A program made the translations under genes and the position numbers. A stretch of 64,000 nt of DNA, taken from assembly GCA_035772735.1 (NCBI GenBank), contig JASDFA010000019.1, positions 92,688,001 through 92,752,000 on the forward strand, written 5' to 3'. The notes beneath the pieces were generated by a model, which had not been told where the DNA came from, ran no database searches, and saw nothing but the letters and a program-made list of their open reading frames with translations. This document shows positions 36,301-46,640 of the stretch, one piece after another (the first letter of the stretch is position 1; each line of letters begins with the position of its first letter). The DNA comes from Datura wrightii. Taxonomy: Eukaryota; Streptophyta; Magnoliopsida; Solanales; Solanaceae.

Positions 36301-38584
36301 TGGGTCTGCAACTGAACCCGCTTGGCTTCTGATTTGTGGTTGTGTCTGACTCTAATGGACTCCTGATAACTACACCCTCGACACCAGGCTCGACAAGGGT
36401 GTAAGCTCTGCATCATCTCTGGAGACGGCATATTGCTCCTTGGAGCGATGTCATATAGCCCTGGTGGGCGACGACACAACTAGTAACACTAGGGTGGTCA
36501 CGGAAGGCTCCTAAGCGAGGGAAACCCCACTCGAGGTTCTATACTGAAGTCTCAATCTAGCCACTCAAAAGGCGTATTTGGCCTTCTAGGCCTAACGAGA
36601 CCACTACTCGCCCCTAGAATAATCTGTATGGCTGCTAGCAGGCACACCCCGTGCACCTATATCTTATCAGAGGATCCTGGAAGTGATCATAATCTCTAAC
36701 GGTCTAGACTGGATAGGGCGAGAGCTGGAGTGGCCTAACAATACTCTGAATGTCCTGCTCTGGCAACTATAACTCATAAGCAACTGTAGGGTCGCAAAAG
36801 AGAAATTACCTACTTTTTTTTCTTAGAACAATTGTAGGGCTTCTATTGACCGAACATGCTTTTGAGCGGTTGACCCCTAATCCTCCACAAGAAGCTTACT
36901 GACATCCTTAGCCTGAGGGTAATACTGTGCTAACATGGTTCTAGTCCTTTAGACTTTAGGTTGGTTTGTTCATATCTTATATGACTTTCTTGGGCAAACC
37001 CTAACTTTATAGAAAAGTTTATATGGATTTAGCTACTCAGGGCAATCGGTCCCTGAGTATATTATGGGAGCAGGCTAGGGCATAGGCCCTGCCTCTAATT
37101 GCTAGTAATGTCCGCTTTCTTAGGGTACTCACGGGTCTATTTGACCCGAACTACTGGGATGGCTTCTTAGGTGACCTGCATGATGAGTACTAAATCAATT
37201 GGAACTAATAGTTACTGGTAGTAGCTAACTAAATTGTAGGTTTTCACTCAGTTCACTAGATTTTAAAACTAGTAATCTCTATCAGGTTCCCCAATTTATC
37301 TTTCCATACTGCCCCATCCTTGTAGCTAGATCAAGAAAGAACGTTACCCTAGTCCCATTGACCTTAAAGTATGGCCATCCTATCTAAATTTCTGACCTTG
37401 GGGCATGAGGGTACGCCATTGGCCTTTGGTGTGCTTTACTAACAGAACAGGCATCAAACTGGTAGTTTAAATTGCCTAGCTACGCCTATGTTGTTCAACT
37501 TACTAACTTCGGCCTAATAACTATCCACGAGCTTGTAAGGTCTAGGCCTGATAGTAAAACATACAATTCTACTAACATAATGAACTGTAGAATAGAAGAG
37601 TTTCTATGACGCTTCTGGCGGATGTCACACTTTACATGTTCTTTCCTTACAAGGGATATTGTGGTATAATCTATATATGTTTTCTAGCAGCTAACCACAA
37701 CATATATATTCATAGTCTATAGACAATAACTGACCACAACATATCTAACCACAATCTACTAATAGTAATTACTTGCAACATATGGGACCGTTATTTCCAT
37801 TCAAGAACATAAGTCGTATCACTATACTATGAGAGTAACTTGCTGAGGGATAAGCCTTAACATACCTCGATGCTGATTCTCGATTGACTGACGAGTTTCA
37901 ATTTGTATTTTGCAGCTCTTCCAAATTGTAACCTTAATACTGGGAAAATGGGATTAATTTCAATACTATGTTCGGGAAAAATGGTAAATTTTGATACTAA
38001 TAGCAACTATAATTCAACTTCATAAAATACGGCTGAAAACCTATAATTTCCCGAGAGTTTAGAAGGGAGAAATGCTTACCTAAAGCCTGTGGCCGCTTAG
38101 GAATCAATTTGGAGCAATTCTGACAACTTTTACTCAGCAGAGTTCCATTTTTCTGAGCGAATTTAAAGAAAATAACTCCGTAGTAATGCTTCCCATAGTC
38201 CTAGAACTCATTACCCGAAGTTAATTTGAGGTTGGATGGCGTTTAGTAGCGTAATCGGATGAAAAATGATTGAAATCTTTGTGCTATACTCTCTCTAGCG
38301 AATGTGCTTTGGAAAAATGATTCAAATGAAGTTAAGGACCCTTTATATACATTTGAGGTCGGTGGAAAGGGAATGCCCCGCATCGACCATTGCACCCGCA
38401 GGCCCCTGCATCTCACCTCTCCTTGTGCCAATGGGCCTGGCACGCCGCGCTAGCCAGTGCCCTTCACAGCCTAGCCTCGCCCAACCCTTCTTCCAAGGCT
38501 TTTTCCCACACGCGTCAAGCTCTTCTTATCCGTCACAAGTCCACGCATACGCTTACTAATCCTTAACATTTACAAGGTGTAACA
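36301..38584 (-). repeat. Chromovirus-associated unit, copy 2
   Basis: Homologous to 25840-28305 along its length, with diverged sequence, one copy of the 178-bp segment and an extra segment at about 37264-37355. On the minus strand it begins TGTTACACCTTGTAAATG at 38584 inside a disrupted env-like coding fragment, so this end is a true LTR terminus. Its other end runs into the polypurine tract at 36300. A TATA box lies at 38349-38342. The GC-rich upstream part is less marked than in copy 1. Confidence 0.55.
38342..38349 (-). promoter_or_regulatory. Candidate TATA box of the unit LTR, copy 2
   Basis: TATATAAA on the minus strand, about 240 bases from the LTR start. Conserved with copy 1 (28038-28046). 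Confidence 0.55.
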
Positions 38585-39167
38585 CTGGTGCTCCATGGTC
38601 ACCAAGTAGTTGGCGTAGAACTCCCTGACCATGCCAACACTATAACTGTCAGGGGTTCCTTCCATCTAATTGAATTCATATAGGTCAAATAGACACTTCA
38701 TCTCCTCAACTTCATTTAGTGCCCCAATCGATATATGTGGCTCCTCTTGTATGCTCATCTAGGGTTTTGCTTAGAATTGAGGGTGAGACTCTGCAGAAAG
38801 ATCTCATGAGTACCTAGCATACCCCACCTGATTGTATGGTTCTCTAGGGGTGGGGTCTTACTATCATCATTCTCCTGTTCCTTATCTTTATTTTTGGCCT
38901 CACCTGACCACTCCTCTACATTCGAGCCACTACCAGACTCATAGGACTGGCTATCATCTCCCTTTTGAGGTAGGGGAGCATTTGCCAGAGTGGCTGAGGT
39001 AGCCATGGCTAGATCCTTGGCCTGTGCCCTAGTGGTTCGTGGCTCGTTAGTCTCATCATTATCCACTTTGTACTCCTCCACTGAACCACTAGGGGAGTCT
39101 ACCTCATGCTCAGATGTAGAGGCTTCATCCTTCAAAGCCCTCCGAGCTTCAATCTCATCTCTAGCCC
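38585..39167 (-). pseudogene. Env-like / 'putative plant transposon protein' N-terminal fragment
   Basis: An open frame on the minus strand continues from 39167 to 38755, rich in Glu, Asp, Ser and Lys ('TNEPRTTRAQAKDLA', 'EEWSGEAKNKDKEQENDDS'). After a stop the homology seems to resume in a nearby frame, with 'LNEVEEMKCLFDLYEF' and 'MVREFYANYLVTME' (38700-38590). The latter resembles the start of the plant domain found in env-position ORFs of Athila-like elements, as remembered. Both ends are cut by LTR insertions: element D at 39168 and unit copy 2 at 38584. The apparent Met start at 39213 lies in the D LTR and is not real. Assignment is moderate. Confidence 0.5.
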
Positions 39168-39369
39168 TGATGTTGGGCATATTTCTACGCCTATTTTCCA
39201 TGGTTTTGCCCATTTTTTATCTTATTTTGAGTTCATAGTCCTTTTGAAATACATAAATTCATATGTTTGTGGTTGTTGTATTCTAGCAAATGTTTTGAGG
39301 TGTTTTGAGTAGGAAAGCAAAGGAAAAGGAACCAAAATGAACTAAGGTTGAAGAATTGGGAAGCGGAGA

Positions 39370-39800
39370 AGAAGGTTTGGAGGCTATGGTGGGCGCCTCA
39401 CACTAGGTCTTTAGCTCCTTGACAAAATTTCATCAATTCTAATGCTATGGCTGGCGCCCAGCGCCAACTACTTGACTTTTGAAGATGCTCAATTCAATAC
39501 ATTGATGAGATAGTGGGCGTGGAGCACTAGAGCTTCCCAGACTTAGAGAAAATTACTAAAATTCTAGTGAGATGGAAGAGGCCTCGGGCCAAAAGGGTCC
39601 AGAATTGCAAGAATTTGACTAACACTTTGGCGAGATAGCGAGAGTGGCACACCAAACATGTTGAAAGTGCAGAAAAATTGGCTAAGTCTTTGGTGAGATT
39701 GTGAGGACGCCGCACCAGGTTCATCCTAGAGCTGAAATTGCTTGAAATTTGACAACGTTTGTGGTGAGATGGTGGGGGCGGCACGCCAGCTTTGTTTCTA
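39370..39800 (+). repeat. Seven-unit degenerate 60-70 bp repeat array in the D LTR
   Basis: Units at about 39383, 39446, 39505, 39567, 39630, 39692 and 39761 share a 'g.gagat.g.g' core followed by a GC-rich half-palindrome such as GGCGCCCAGCGCC or GGCGGCACGCC. The array lies upstream of the TATA box and may bind a host factor (inference). The solo LTR at 7473 lacks the unit matching 39692. Confidence 0.65.
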
Positions 39801-39863
39801 GCCAAAAATTGCTGATTTTAAAGTCAAGTGCTGGAGGGAAGAAGTGTCATTTTAAAGATCAAC

Positions 39864-39871
39864 TATAAATA
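39864..39871 (+). promoter_or_regulatory. TATA box of the element D LTR
   Basis: TATAAATA, downstream of the repeat array and about 950 bases before the LTR end. The solo LTR has AATAAATA at the same place. Confidence 0.6.
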
Positions 39872-40823
39872 TATCCTCTAGGGCGTGTATTATGAATCTT
39901 TAGTCATTTTTTGACAAATGATTTGACTAGCTTTGTAGAGTTTAACATTCCGTAGTTTATCTTGGGATGCTTGTAAGCTGTTTGGAAGGAAGACCAAGTC
40001 TACACTAGGCTCTTCTCTTCTTTACTCTTTATTTTGTATGATGATGAATAAATATTTGTTTTTCCACTTGTCTATGAGTGGCTAAACTCATATTTTAGGT
40101 TTGTGGCTATGGTGGTTGGTTGTTGTTGAATAGACTGATTTAATCTAGATTCGATTCTTCTTTGCGGCTATTGTATTTACTTGTTTTAATTTATTATTTA
40201 TGAGACTAATCATCTTATAAGTAGTCTGTTGGCTTTCGATGAACTTGGGAATGGAAATCGGAAGGGTTGAAGGTAAATACAGAATTGGAATTTAAAGACC
40301 CTCAAACCCATTGGTGAGAGGATAGAAGTTGTTGTTGGGGTTAGGGATATACCCTTCAACCCTGTTTAGTTGAAATACAAGTAGGCATAATCGTTATTTC
40401 ATACTTCTCCTGAGACCATAGGGATATAAGCGTTAGGGTTCATGAAATAGTTCTTTGATGCTAAAGATAGTGGCAAGAAATGGGATAGTAACTTGCAACT
40501 AGCAACCATAGGAAGAATCGTTCTAGTGAAATACGTCTTGAAATATCAACTTGAAATAAACCAAGTGCCAGTTCCCTAGATTTCATCATCATTGAAGTAA
40601 AACCAAGCTTACAATCATTTTTGTTATTTTTACATTTAAAGTTTTAGTAGTTAGTTTCTCAAATCATTCCCCAATTCACTGTTTTTTTAGATTAGCTTAA
40701 TAATGTTAAAATCTTATAATGATTGAATTGACAAGTCTTTGTGGGTATGATAATCAGGGCTTCCAGTCCTATATTACTTAATGACCAAGTGCGCTTATGT
40801 GTGCTTAGGCGACATCATGTTTT

Positions 40824-40843
40824 TGGCACCGTTGCCGGGGATT
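40824..40843 (+). other. Primer-binding site of element D (tRNA-Asp type)
   Basis: TGGCACCGTTGCCGGGGATT lies 6 bases after the LTR end. It matches the complement of the plant tRNA-Asp 3' end except for one or two positions. Priming by tRNA-Asp is typical of Athila-like elements, which supports the family call without reference to the coding region. Confidence 0.85.
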
Positions 40844-40948
40844 TGTATAATATTTAATCATTTGTAGTTTAGGATTTTATTCTTGTATTCTATATTTTAC
40901 ATTTGTTTCTTGGTCTTTGTAAAGTTAATAGTGTTGTGTGCTCAGAGT

Positions 40949-42364
40949 ATGCCAAGTACGAGAAGCCAAGAATCACTTTTGGCTTCTCTTGATCCTGAAA
41001 TTGAGAGATCCCTTACAAGGTTAATCATGGAGAACAACGAGCAGGCACAGGGCAGCAACCAAGAGATTCCAGTGTTGAACTTTGCTAGGCCCAACTTGGA
41101 GAACACTTCTAAAGTGATCATCAAGCCATCTATCACTGGGAACTTTGAGTTGAAAGAAGGGACCGTGTGGTTGGTCCAAAGCACTTGCCAATATCAGGGG
41201 AAAGCCACACGAGCATCCCCACAGGCATTTGATGACGTTCGTGGAGCTGAGTGAGAATTTCTAGTACTAGAACATGTCAGATGAATATGTGAAGCTAACT
41301 TTGTTTCCATTCTCACTGATTGGTGTAGCCAATGAGTGGTTTCAAAATGAACCAGCATATTCCATCACCACATGGGAGGCTCTTTTCAACAAACTATCAA
41401 CAGGTTTTTCTCTTCAAGAAGAACTAAGGAGTTAAGAGAGAAGATCTTCGGGTTTGTACAGAAAGATGGTGAAACCTTAGCTCAAGCGTGGGAACGTTAC
41501 AAAGTTTATTTGAGTGATTGTCCAGACCACATGTATCCTGGGGAGATAATTGGGCACAACTTTATGAGATTTTAAAGCCCGAGTCAAAGATCTTTCTTGA
41601 TGCTACTGCATAGGGACAAATTATTTCCAAGAGTTATGATGAAATTGACGCTATCTTGAACCTCATGTCAGTGAGGAATCAGGATTATCAAGACTCAAGC
41701 AGAGGATTTATAGCAGCGAAGGTTCCAGGAAATATTGAGGTAGATGGTGTTGCGGAAATTAGAGCAGACATTAGCCAGTTGGGGAACGTGATTAGCAAAC
41801 TTTTAACCACACCAGTAGAAAGCCAAGTACAATCAGGTGCAGACACCATCACTGTATTGTGAAGCATGTGGAGAAGGTCATGCTTATTTAGGTTACTACT
41901 TAATCCCGAATCTGTATTTTTTGTGGGACAGTAGAATCGTGGTGGAGGTTTTTCAGCTAATGGATTTAGTCAGGGCTACCAAAATGCATAAAATCCCTTA
42001 TGAGGAGGGAACTAGACCATCCAAAGGCCCCCAGAATTGTTATCAAAGGCCTTAGGGCCAATAGTTGAGAAGTTATCTTGAGGAGACAATGCAGAAATGG
42101 ATGGTGCAACAGACTCAGGTAGTGAATGAGATGCAAAAGTCCATCCATGAGCTTGAGAGGCATATGGGGCAATTTGGCCCTACAGTAGATGAACAGGCCA
42201 AAGGGAGCACTTCCGAGAAGAATCCCAAAGAAAACGTGAATGCAATTTCTTTGCACAGTAAGGAAATGGGTGAGGTTATAGAGAAAAGAAGAGTGATGAT
42301 GAGCAGATTGAGTAGTCCAGGAGTGAGGTGGGGGAGTCAAGCAACTCACAACCAAAATTTGTAG
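40949..42364 (+). pseudogene. Athila-like gag of element D
   Basis: The start at 40949 gives 'MPSTRSQESLLASLDPEIER', a charged leader like that of plant Athila gag. 'FELKEGTVWLVQS' follows near residue 64. The first stop is at 41252. Homology continues in other frames: 'ITTWEALFN' near 41360, 'ELREKIFGFVQKDGETLAQAWERY' type residues at 41430-41505, 'CPDHM' and so on. The zinc knuckle near 41860 reads 'CEACGEGHAYLGY': the last Cys is missing. A final frame (42065-42364) gives a coiled-coil-like 'VNEMQKSIHELERHMGQF'. At least five stops or shifts; not functional. Confidence 0.8.
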
Positions 42365-42439
42365 TAGCTAGACCACCGCCTCAATTCCCACAGAGATTTC
42401 AAAAGCAGAAGGACGATACATCATGCAAGAAGTTTCTTG

Positions 42440-43140
42440 ACTTATCAAAGTAGGTACATGTGAACATTACTTTGGTGGAGCTTTTGGAGGAAGTCCCAAA
42501 ATATGTTAAGTACCTAAGGAACATTGTGGCTAACAAGAGGCGCTTAACAAAGTTTTAGACTATGGATCTTATAGAAGAGTGCAGTTCTCGAGTCCAGAAT
42601 AAACTTCTTAAAAAGCTTAGGGACCCCAGGAGCTTCACCCTTCCTATGATAACCGTAGACAAGGAAGTTGGCAGCCTTGTGTGATTGGGTGCTACCATCA
42701 ATTTGATGCTTGCAACCTTGTTCAGAATGTTGGGGTTAGGTGAACCACGTCCTACCACAGTGACTCTACAGCTTGCAAACCGATCTCTGGCCCATCATGA
42801 TAGGATAATAGAAGATGTTTTGATAGAGGTGGGACCTTTCATTCTTCCAGTGAACTTCATAATCCTAAACTATGAAGCTGATGCAATAGTTCCCTTCATT
42901 TTGGGGAGAGGATTTCTAGTAACCGCGCCTGCCGTTATACAGGTAATGACGGGAAAGATGTCTATGAAGGTGGATGGTCAAAAACAATTTTTGAAGTGTT
43001 TAGCAAGGATTCGTCCTAATTATGAGGACTTCACAGTTAAGTCGATAGTAGAACTTGGAGGATGTAATCACTTGGTTGAGAAGCTAAGCTGCATGAAAGT
43101 TCTTCAAATTGTCAATTTGGTCACCATTTCACATGGATAA
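42440..43140 (+). pseudogene. Athila-like aspartic protease of element D
   Basis: The protease would cut the polyprotein. The lead-in 'LLEEVPKYVKYLRNIVANKRRL' (42481-42550) is followed by 'IEECSSRVQNKLLKKLRDP'. At 42680-42705 the active-site region is split by a one-base loss: the Asp codon is in the upstream frame and the Gly-Ala-Thr-Ile-Asn residues in the downstream frame. The downstream frame (42685-43140, 151 codons) holds 'RIIEDVLIEVGPFILPVNF', 'IVPFILGRGFLVTAPAVI' and the flap-like part. The shift sits exactly at the catalytic site. The region ends at 43140 and no reverse transcriptase follows. Confidence 0.82.
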
Positions 43141-43590
43141 AGTAATGATAGGGACCATAGTCGTGTTGTGATGTTGAATCAGGCGTAGCATGGGAGGAAA
43201 TGCATGAATGTCGTTCCACGACTATAGCTAAGGCTCTTGGTGGGAGACAACCCATCATTCTAAGATTTTTACGTGTTTTCTTTATTTTGTCGGGACAAAC
43301 AGAGCTTCAGAGGTAGAAAAAGCTAGGAAAATGATCTGAAAAAGGATAAGCCTGGGGTGAGATCCCTGTGGTAAGGTGTTAAACTCTAGAAGAAAAATTT
43401 TGAATAATTGGTGCTATGGGTGGCGGCCCGCGTCAATCCCCGTTCTTGAAGAAATTTTTTTCTGAGTCTGTGATGAGATAGAGGGGGCAGCGCCAAGCCA
43501 GGGGTCTTTTGGGCGAAAAGTTTTGGTTAATTTGGGTTAATGTTGACTCAAAGGACCTTAAAATTACCAAAAACCTAGGTTCCACACCTT
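43141..43590 (+). other. Post-protease segment with two LTR-like repeat units
   Basis: Non-coding. It holds 'ggctcttggtgggagacaaccca' (43223-43245), then two units resembling the LTR upstream array: 'ggtgctatgggtggcggcccgcg' (43410-43432) and 'gatgagatagagggggcagcgcca' (43462-43487). Such units otherwise occur only upstream of the LTR TATA box in this family. Confidence 0.55.
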
Positions 43591-43600
43591 TATTTAAATT
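43589..43600 (+). promoter_or_regulatory. Candidate internal promoter of the env-like ORF
   Basis: 'TTTATTTAAATT' follows the two LTR-like repeat units by about 100 bases and precedes an A-poor leader with pyrimidine-rich blocks (43600-43720). The arrangement copies the LTR: repeat array, then TATA-like box. It could drive a subgenomic transcript. This is inference only. Confidence 0.35.
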
Positions 43601-43743
43601 CCCACTCATCCTTTTCCTTCACAGAGTTGAAAAAAAATCAAAAACTCTCTCTCCTCCCTCCCTTAAATCGTAATTTCCCTCTCCCCTCTCCCTTCCATTG
43701 TTGTCTTCTTCAAGCTTTGGTGAAACTCATCTTGTCAACTAAA

Positions 43744-44462
43744 GTAAGCATTTTCCTTCTCTCTTGTTTAGGTAATGCTGAAAAGCATGCTCCTTCTACC
43801 CTTCTTCCCAAGATTCAAGATTCAAATCACCAGTGTTGGTGAAAAGCTTAAATTTGATATTATGGGTTTCATTTGCTTTAATGTCTAAATTTCATCCATG
43901 ATAATGTGTATCCTTGATTGGGTTAACTTATTTTCAGTTAAATATCATGATTTGAAGCTATGGGGATGAATGGGGATAGTGATTTGAATTCATTAATTTG
44001 GTGGATAGATACATTAATTTTAGAGAGAGAAAGTACATGGGTATTGAATGTAAAGAATGCTTGAGTGGTTGATATTCATGTTAGTTCATTATGGATTATA
44101 GTAAATTGTTTGTTGGGTTGTTAATGAGTTGAATAATACTACCTCCATGTTTGAATTGCTTGAATTAAGAATTGAAGGAGGGAAAGTGAGGGGATGGCCA
44201 AATTGAGGTATTCTTGAAAAGCTTAATATGAGAGGAGAGTCAAAAAGAATTCATGAACTTGGTTGGAGCTAGAATTTGTGAATGAATTAATGTTGTGAGG
44301 TTGGATTATGATGGGTGAAATCTTGAATACCCCATTGGACAAAGTCTCACCATTATGCTAGTGAATTAAGTGTGGGATCAAATTTGCACTTTTAGACACT
44401 TAATTTGCTAGCCATGTTAACTACGAACTAATCTTGTGTAGTTCTTGATTTTTTCTTGACAG
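43744..44462 (+). other. Candidate intron ahead of the env-like ORF
   Basis: The donor AAA|GTAAGC lies at 43744. The acceptor TTGATTTTTTCTTGACAG ends at 44462, with a branch-point-like 'gaactaat' about 30 bases upstream. The ATG of the env-like ORF begins 6 bases after the acceptor. The 719-bp stretch between is AT-rich and non-coding. Splice sites are frequent by chance, but this pair is strong and well placed. Confidence 0.4.
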
Positions 44463-44467
44463 GAATC

Positions 44468-45709
44468 ATGGAATTGAAAGGCAGCAATGGAATGGAAATT
44501 GAAGTAGTAGGCAAAGGTTTAAAGAAGCTTTAGAAAGGTACAAAGGGAGCCAGTTCATCAAAAGCTAAGGCTAGCTTGGCTAAACACTTCGGGGTACAGG
44601 AGGTAGAGCCTCATAGGCTTACCTGACTCAACACACAGATGGAGGCTAAGTATGCTCCTTAAGATTGGATCAATGAGGGCCTCCTAGCATAGGAGTTCCC
44701 TGCTATTAGGGACAAGCTCCGTGATCTGGGAGTTGGATACCTCTTTGCTGAGCCGGAAGAGTGCAACCTCACCTTGGTGAGGCAGTCCTACGTAAATTGG
44801 ACACATCATTTGGAGAGAGAACAAAGGTAAAGATAAGTGGTCAGGTCGTGTAGTTCACTTACAAGAGGTTCAATGCTTTTCTTGGCACGCCTATAGTAGA
44901 TCCTTCATAGTACTTTATCTTGCATGAGAATGCCTCCTTACCGAACCATCCGTCACACTCTCTATGGTGAGCGTTCATCCTCCAGATTGGCACGAGACCA
45001 TAAGGGCATCCACTCCAAACTTGCGTTCTCTTACTTAAAATGGGAGGCAAAAGTTTGGGTAAAGATAGTTAGTGTCGTGTTTCGACAGGGGACTCACATG
45101 ACAGAAATCACTAGAAAGCTGGTGGTTCTTGTGTACATTCTTATGAAGGGGATACCGATTAATTTTGGTACTGTTCTCTATGACAATATGAGGAGACCAT
45201 GAGACAACTGTTGGTGGAAATACTATAGTGGCAGTCTCTTGACCCAGTTTTTGCGAGAAGCAGGCATTAAAGAGGAAGAAGTGGACCTACATCTACCTCA
45301 CATAGGGAACTTAGCAGGAAAGATGAATGCTACAAAGGTAAAGGAGTCGGTCACTTCTACAGATCAAGCCATCACTATAGCTGATCGTCAGGCTTGTGAT
45401 GAGAGCTGGCAGGGTCTTGTATTTAGGATGCTTGACTTGCAATTGAGGATAGGAGGCCGTCCTACTACTGCCAAGGAGATGGCAGCCCTTGAGTATAGAT
45501 ACCCTCTCACGGAGAGCACCACACAAATGTGTAGAGTGGGACCCACTTTTGAGGAGCTGCTTAATAATGATGAGGCTACTGCACTTACCGATGGTGTTGA
45601 CGATTTGGATAATGATGATGAGGAGGATGCTACTACAGGCGCCATGCAGGTTGATGGCGATGATAATGATCAGGAGGATCAGGATTACAATCCTGATGAT
45701 GATACATAG
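44468..45709 (+). pseudogene. Env-position ORF of element D ('putative plant transposon protein' type)
   Basis: From ATG 44468 to the stop at 45707-45709 the frame is the same at both ends (413 codons), with several in-frame stops (44531, 44621, 44660, 44690 among others) and a pair of compensating shifts between about 44829 and 44925. Recognisable parts are 'EFPAIRDKLRDLGVGYLF', 'VRQSYVNWTHHLERE', 'VKISGQVV*FTYKRFNAFL' in the shifted part, 'MPPYRTIRHTLYGERSS', 'ARDHKGIHSKLAFSYL', 'RKLVVLVYILMKG' and 'LQLRIGGRPTTAKEMAALE'. It ends in an acidic tail of Asp and Glu (from about 45595). This matches, as remembered, a plant-specific domain found in retroelement env position. I see no signal peptide or clear membrane span, so an envelope role is not supported. 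Confidence 0.7.
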
Positions 45710-46640
45710 CAGCCCAGGAAGTTCTTTTTTTCCCTACCTTTTGATATGTTTGTGTGCACTAGGGACAGTGCACTGTTTAAGTGTGGGGTGGAGAAAAGAT
45801 TCCTTCTTGTGCTTTAGTTTATATATCTATACGAAGTAGCATAGTTTCATTCCCGTTGCAGTAGCTTCAGGAGTTGTTAGGTCTTGGTCTGTAATAGCTA
45901 GTATGTTTATGACTTGTGATGCCTTGAGATATTGGATACTCTGTTTGATCTCTAGTTTTTAGTTTTAATTCTTTTCTTTTTAGTTTGTGTTGTTGTTAGT
46001 CAAGGGTGAGTATGTTATTGAGCTTTTTTTGATTTTTTTTTAAATTGGCATATCTCACCAAACTTTCTGTTTTTCTTATGGCCTTGGTTCTTTTCTTAAG
46101 GGGTGTCCTTTGAACCAGGTAAGTTTTTAATGTTTTATTTTTATAAGAGTCAGTGTAGTCATAGAGTAGTGACCCTTCCCCATGATAAATGGATGACAAT
46201 TGTCTTAAGGGAATTTAGTCATGTTTTTATTTTTTTTAAGGATTAAGTTGTAGATCACTCATTTGTATGTTGTTGACATTATACTTAGTAGTCATCTTGA
46301 ATGCATAAGTGAGGAATCCTTGAGAAACACACATAACTCTTTAATTTGACTCAAAAACGATTCTAAGGACTTAATAATGAACAATGTCATTCAATATGAT
46401 TGTGTGGATGTGTAGCGGTAGGAAGACGACTAGACTCTTGATTGCCATGAGAGGTGAGTGGAATTGTATTTTGTGTATATATTGGAACATCTAGAAGTTG
46501 TCTTAGTGTATGTAGGATAACTAATTTTTAGGGAGTGAGGATATGATCAAGGTATTTCTTTGATAAAGCCACGTTTTTTCCATGTTTGCTTTACCTTCCT
46601 GTACATTCTTCCTAGTAAACCCCATTTGAGCCTTAAGCCT
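45710..46640 (+). other. 3' tail of element D
   Basis: Non-coding, T-rich. It begins with 'gtttaagtgtggggtggagaaaa' (45776-45798), a motif I associate with the region after the env-like ORF in Athila-like elements. No polypurine tract with LTR start could be found before the neighbouring repeat at about 46640. The right limit is approximate. Confidence 0.5.

Larger units (their letters stand above)
39168..40817 (+). repeat. 5' LTR of element D
   Basis: It runs from TGATGTTGGGCATATTTC to GGCGACATCA (1650 bp). It matches the solo LTR 7473-9052 across its length, and the clearest length difference is one extra upstream repeat unit. TATA box at 39864-39871. It is followed within 7 bases by the primer site. 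Confidence 0.85.
39168..46640 (+). mobile_element. Athila-like element D, without pol and without 3' LTR
   Basis: It consists of a 5' LTR (39168-40817), a tRNA-Asp type primer site (40824-40843), gag (40949-42364), a protease region (42440-43140), an untranslated block (43141-44467) and an env-like ORF (44468-45709), then a tail to about 46640. No reverse transcriptase, RNase H or integrase is present between protease and env-like ORF; the short space there holds the 'tgggagacaaccca' motif that usually follows pol. No 3' LTR is seen. The element disrupts an env-like fragment on the minus strand at 39167. It could be a deletion derivative or a member of a non-autonomous family. Confidence 0.75.

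Noticed and set aside
38990..39312. Plus-strand open frames opposite the env-like fragment
   Set aside because: They are antisense to the Glu/Asp-rich frame and cross an LTR boundary at 39168, so they cannot be one gene.
45311..45839. Three open frames overlapping the end of the env-position ORF
   Set aside because: They are shadows in other frames of the acidic-tail ORF of element D; low-complexity composition explains their length.
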